A stretch of 10,330 nt of DNA from [Eubacterium] saphenum (GTDB taxonomy: Bacteria; Bacillota; Clostridia; Oscillospirales; Ruminococcaceae): positions 1 through 10,330 of the forward strand of contig SFHN01000024.1 in NCBI GenBank assembly GCA_004555635.1, in the 5' to 3' direction. Position 1 is the first letter of the stretch; each line of letters starts with the position of its first letter. The translations under genes and the position numbers were made by a program. The notes beneath the pieces are model-generated. The model saw only the letters and a list, made by a program, of their open reading frames with translations, had not been told where the DNA came from and did not search any database. Positions 8,241-10,330 of the stretch are shown here, one piece after another.

Positions 8241-9080
8241 TTATTGCTTTATTCCGTAAACAACGCGGCAGATACCGCAAGCGTCGTTTTTTAACCGTGG
8301 TGTTATACCGTTTTCCTTGAACAGCGAAGAAACGCTTTCCTCCTGCCCCATTCCGATTTCGACAGCGAGCATTCCGCCGCTTTTAAGCCGCCGCGTCCAG
8401 CTTTTCGCTATCGCGCGGTAAAAGCTCAGCCCGTCCTCACCGCCGAAAAGCGCCATCTGCGGCTCGTGCGAAACCTCGGTCTGAAGCGCCGTCATATCGC
8501 GCGCGGTTAGGTACGGCGGATTTGACACGATAAGGTCAAGCGTCGGTGCGGCTTCGATAAGCTCCTCCGACAGTATATCGCCCCGAATCGCGCATACGCT
8601 GTCTGCGCCGTTAAGCTCGATATTCCTACGCAGGAAAACAAGCGCCTTTTCCGACAGCTCATATGAAAGCACCTGCGCATTTGCTTTCTTCGCAAGCGTT
8701 ATCCCGACGCAGCCGCTGCCCGCGCAGAGGTCTGCCGAAAGCCGAAAGCCGCTGTCCCGCGTTTCGAGGAAATCCAAAGCGGTTTCGCAAAGCGTTTCGG
8801 TGTCCTGCCGAGGAATAAGCACGCCCTCGCCCACGGCAAACGGCAGCCCATAAAACTCCCACTCGCCGAGAATGTATTGCAGCGGCTCGCCGCTCTGCCG
8901 CCTTCTTAGCATTTCAAGAAACCGCCGCTCTTCCTCGGGGCTAACTTCGGCAGACGGCTCGGTAAGCAGCTTTATGCGGTCTATCCCCGCGGCACAAAGA
9001 AGCTGCTCCGCCTCAAAGCGGGCGTTTTCGGTGAACTCCAGCGCCTGCCGCGCCCTTGAAAACAGTTCCCTTATTACCAA
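8241..9080 (-). CDS. prmC: Peptide chain release factor N5-glutamine methyltransferase
   Basis: Methylates the glutamine of the GGQ motif in release factors RF1 and RF2, improving translation termination; cytoplasmic. With a TTG start at 9080 the product is 279 aa, the usual length. It has an N-terminal helical domain (1-75), LIPRQDTETL at 88-97, the SAM-binding motif DLCAGSGCVG at 117-126, and the substrate-binding NPPY at 187-190. The TTG is chosen because AAGGAGAGG lies just upstream. The open frame continues to 9182 but there translates the antisense-like overlap with the DUF1385 gene, and no ATG or GTG lies near the domain start. It overlaps the DUF1385 gene by 7 nt, indicating coupled translation. 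Confidence 0.92.
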   Translation of the reverse strand: MVIRELFSRARQALEFTENARFEAEQLLCAAGIDRIKLLTEPSAEVSPEEERRFLEMLRRRQSGEPLQYILGEWEFYGLPFAVGEGVLIPRQDTETLCETALDFLETRDSGFRLSADLCAGSGCVGITLAKKANAQVLSYELSEKALVFLRRNIELNGADSVCAIRGDILSEELIEAAPTLDLIVSNPPYLTARDMTALQTEVSHEPQMALFGGEDGLSFYRAIAKSWTRRLKSGGMLAVEIGMGQEESVSSLFKENGITPRLKNDACGICRVVYGIKQ

Positions 9081-9997
9081 TTGTCGTCCTCTCCTTCTTT
9101 CGGAAGGCAGGGCTTTAGCGCCGCAATCGCTATCTCTATCATCGAGTCGTCCGGCTCGCAGGTCGTGATGTGCTGCATCCATATTCCCGGCGCGGAGAAT
9201 ATCTTCGTTATGATATTCGTGTGCCTGCCCGCAAGCTTTATCAGCTCGTATGCTATTCCCACGACAACGGGAATAAGCGGCAGCTTAAACAGCACGCGAA
9301 GCAATACGGCGAGCAGATTGTTTTCAATGCCAAACCACTGCCCCGGCTCAATCGGCACAATCGCGAACACCAGAATGCTCACAAGCAGCGTTATTATGAT
9401 GAAGCTTGTGCCGCAGCGCGGGTGAAATCTGCACATCGGGCGGATATTCTCGACGGTAAGCTCCTTGCCCGCCTCATAGCAGGCGATGGTTTTATGCTCC
9501 GCGCCGTGATACTCGTATGTGCGGCGGATATCCTTCATACGCGAAACCAGCGCCATATACACGACGAAGATAACCAGCTTCAAAATGCCCTCAAACGGAG
9601 ATTTCCACATCGAGATATCGGTATCTCCCGCAAGCATTTCCACCAGCGAAAACAGATACGACGGCACGAACATAAACAGCACCACCGCGAGCGCAATGCC
9701 GATTACCATCGCAATGCCCATTATCACATCGGTTAGCTTGTCGCCGAGCTTTTCGTCGAGCCACTTTTCAAAGCCGCTCATTTCCTCGTCCTCGTCCTCA
9801 TCCATCATTCCGCTCATCTCGGCGGATTTCATCATACATTTGTATCCGTCCATAAGCGTTATAACGAAGTTAAAGCTGCCGCGCAGAAACGGCACCTTCT
9901 GATACCACTTCTTCTCTTTCAGCTCCCATTCCTCGACCGCAATCGAACCGTCCTTTTTGCGGACAGCCATCGCCGCCTTCGATACCCCGCGCATCAT
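9074..9997 (-). CDS. DUF1385 (YqhQ-like) membrane protein, 5' end lost at a junction
   Basis: Integral membrane protein of unknown function, often found next to prmC in Clostridia. Conserved parts are YHGAEHKTIACYEAG (about 163-177), RFHPRCGTSF (about 187-196), and near the C-terminus APGIWMQHITTCEPDDSMIEIAI. Hydrophobic segments lie near 88-118, 135-155, 196-216 and 228-252. An acidic patch, DEDEDEE, is at 66-72. ATG 9997 is the first in-frame ATG, but the family N-terminus continues upstream: codons 10027-9998 read IGGQALIEGI, which belongs before MMRG. The true start codon and promoter are therefore missing, because the sequence switches to an ABC-transporter fragment at about 10007-10033. 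Treat this as a 5'-truncated gene. It overlaps prmC by 7 nt. Confidence 0.88.
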   Translation of the reverse strand: MMRGVSKAAMAVRKKDGSIAVEEWELKEKKWYQKVPFLRGSFNFVITLMDGYKCMMKSAEMSGMMDEDEDEEMSGFEKWLDEKLGDKLTDVIMGIAMVIGIALAVVLFMFVPSYLFSLVEMLAGDTDISMWKSPFEGILKLVIFVVYMALVSRMKDIRRTYEYHGAEHKTIACYEAGKELTVENIRPMCRFHPRCGTSFIIITLLVSILVFAIVPIEPGQWFGIENNLLAVLLRVLFKLPLIPVVVGIAYELIKLAGRHTNIITKIFSAPGIWMQHITTCEPDDSMIEIAIAALKPCLPKEGEDDNW

Positions 9998-10006
9998 TAT
10001 TCCTTC

Positions 10007-10033
10007 AATAAGCGCCTGTCCGCCTATTCCGGT
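10007..10033. other. Junction between the DUF1385 gene and an ABC-ATPase fragment
   Basis: Within these bases the minus strand reads as DUF1385 (IGGQAL) and the plus strand reads as the ABC signature region (RLSAYSGG). Both readings fit their families. Left of it only DUF1385 makes sense; right of it only the ABC protein does. That pattern is expected from a join at a short shared sequence of about 16-21 nt. Whether it is an assembly chimera or true recombination cannot be decided from this sequence. Confidence 0.7.
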
Positions 10034-10330
10034 GGCATGAAGCAGCGCTTACTGCTGGCTTCTGCTTTGCTGGGCGATCCCAAACTGCTGATTCTGGACG
10101 AACCCACTGCTGGTCTTGACCCCAAGGAACGGGTGCGCCTGCGGGAACTGTTGGCCACCATGGCACAAGATCGAATTATCTTGGTTGCCACCCACGTGGT
10201 ATCGGATGTGGAGACTGTCGCCACCGAGGTAATCCTACTCCGCGCAGGAAAGATTGTAGATGCCGCCCCAGTACAGGAACTCATCGAAAAATACGCCCCC
10301 GGCCAGGGCCTGGAGGAAGTGTATCTAGCG
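10013..10330 (+). CDS. ABC transporter ATP-binding protein, partial at both ends
   Basis: Nucleotide-binding subunit of an ABC exporter (ABC-2 type is likely). The frame is open from 10013 to the window end, about 106 codons. It shows the ABC signature SGGMKQR (from 10028), Walker B LLILDEPTAGLDP with the catalytic glutamate, the D-loop, and the switch histidine in VATHVVSDVE. The closing LEEVYLA resembles the C-terminal end of such ATPases, so few residues are probably missing at the 3' side. Walker A and the Q-loop are absent because the 5' half is replaced by the DUF1385 gene on the other strand. Codon choice differs from the rest of the window: no CCG among five prolines and one GCG among twelve alanines after the signature. 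It may come from another genome or a transferred region. Confidence 0.88.

Noticed and set aside
7587..8294. Plus-strand open frame opposite recA
   Set aside because: Composition and lack of motifs match an antisense shadow of recA codons in a GC-rich gene.
10024..10284. Minus-strand open frame of 86 codons at the right end
   Set aside because: It lies exactly opposite the ABC ATPase fragment, whose signature and Walker B motifs are unmistakable, so it is a shadow.

Overview
The window looks like chromosomal DNA of a fairly GC-rich, low-complexity-free Clostridia (Oscillospiraceae/Ruminococcus-like Firmicutes) genome. The reasons are the RecA/RecX/RimO/PgsA set packed in one operon, the PrmC neighbour with a DUF1385 (YqhQ-like) membrane protein, strong AGGAG-type ribosome binding sites, and a strong preference for GCG, CGC and CTT/CTG codons. 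This placement is inference from gene content and style; no marker rRNA is present.

Layout. Positions 1-202 are a hairpin-rich upstream region with two copies of a ~103-nt-spaced repeat. Each copy ends in a palindrome that carries an extended -10 promoter. A plus-strand block follows: tgt (tRNA-guanine transglycosylase), mntP (manganese exporter) and a HAD-family phosphatase. It ends at a hairpin at 2689-2730 that serves both strands. From there everything runs on the minus strand back to about position 10000. purD is alone behind a good sigma-A promoter and a structured leader. Upstream of it lies the decayed C-terminus of an ECF-type sigma factor (4222-4442), then the terminator of a long operon. 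In transcription order that operon is DUF1385 gene, prmC, recA, recX, rimO, pgsA. Its genes overlap or nearly touch, and several ribosome binding sites lie inside the end of the preceding gene.

The last ~300 bases do not belong to this pattern. At about 10007-10033 the 5' end of the DUF1385 gene breaks off and a plus-strand fragment of an ABC-transporter ATPase begins, with visibly different codon choice. The overlap reads sensibly as both proteins, which suggests a join at a short shared sequence. This could be a metagenome assembly chimera or a real recombination.

How the genes work together: mostly housekeeping. Tgt modifies tRNA, RimO modifies ribosomal protein S12 and PrmC methylates release factors, so three translation-quality genes are present. 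RecA and RecX are a recombinase and its modulator. PgsA makes anionic phospholipid and PurD makes purine precursor. No clear new biological system is visible. The items most worth a second look are the duplicated hairpin-promoter element, the sigma-factor remnant, the purD leader with competing pairings, and the 3' chimeric junction.
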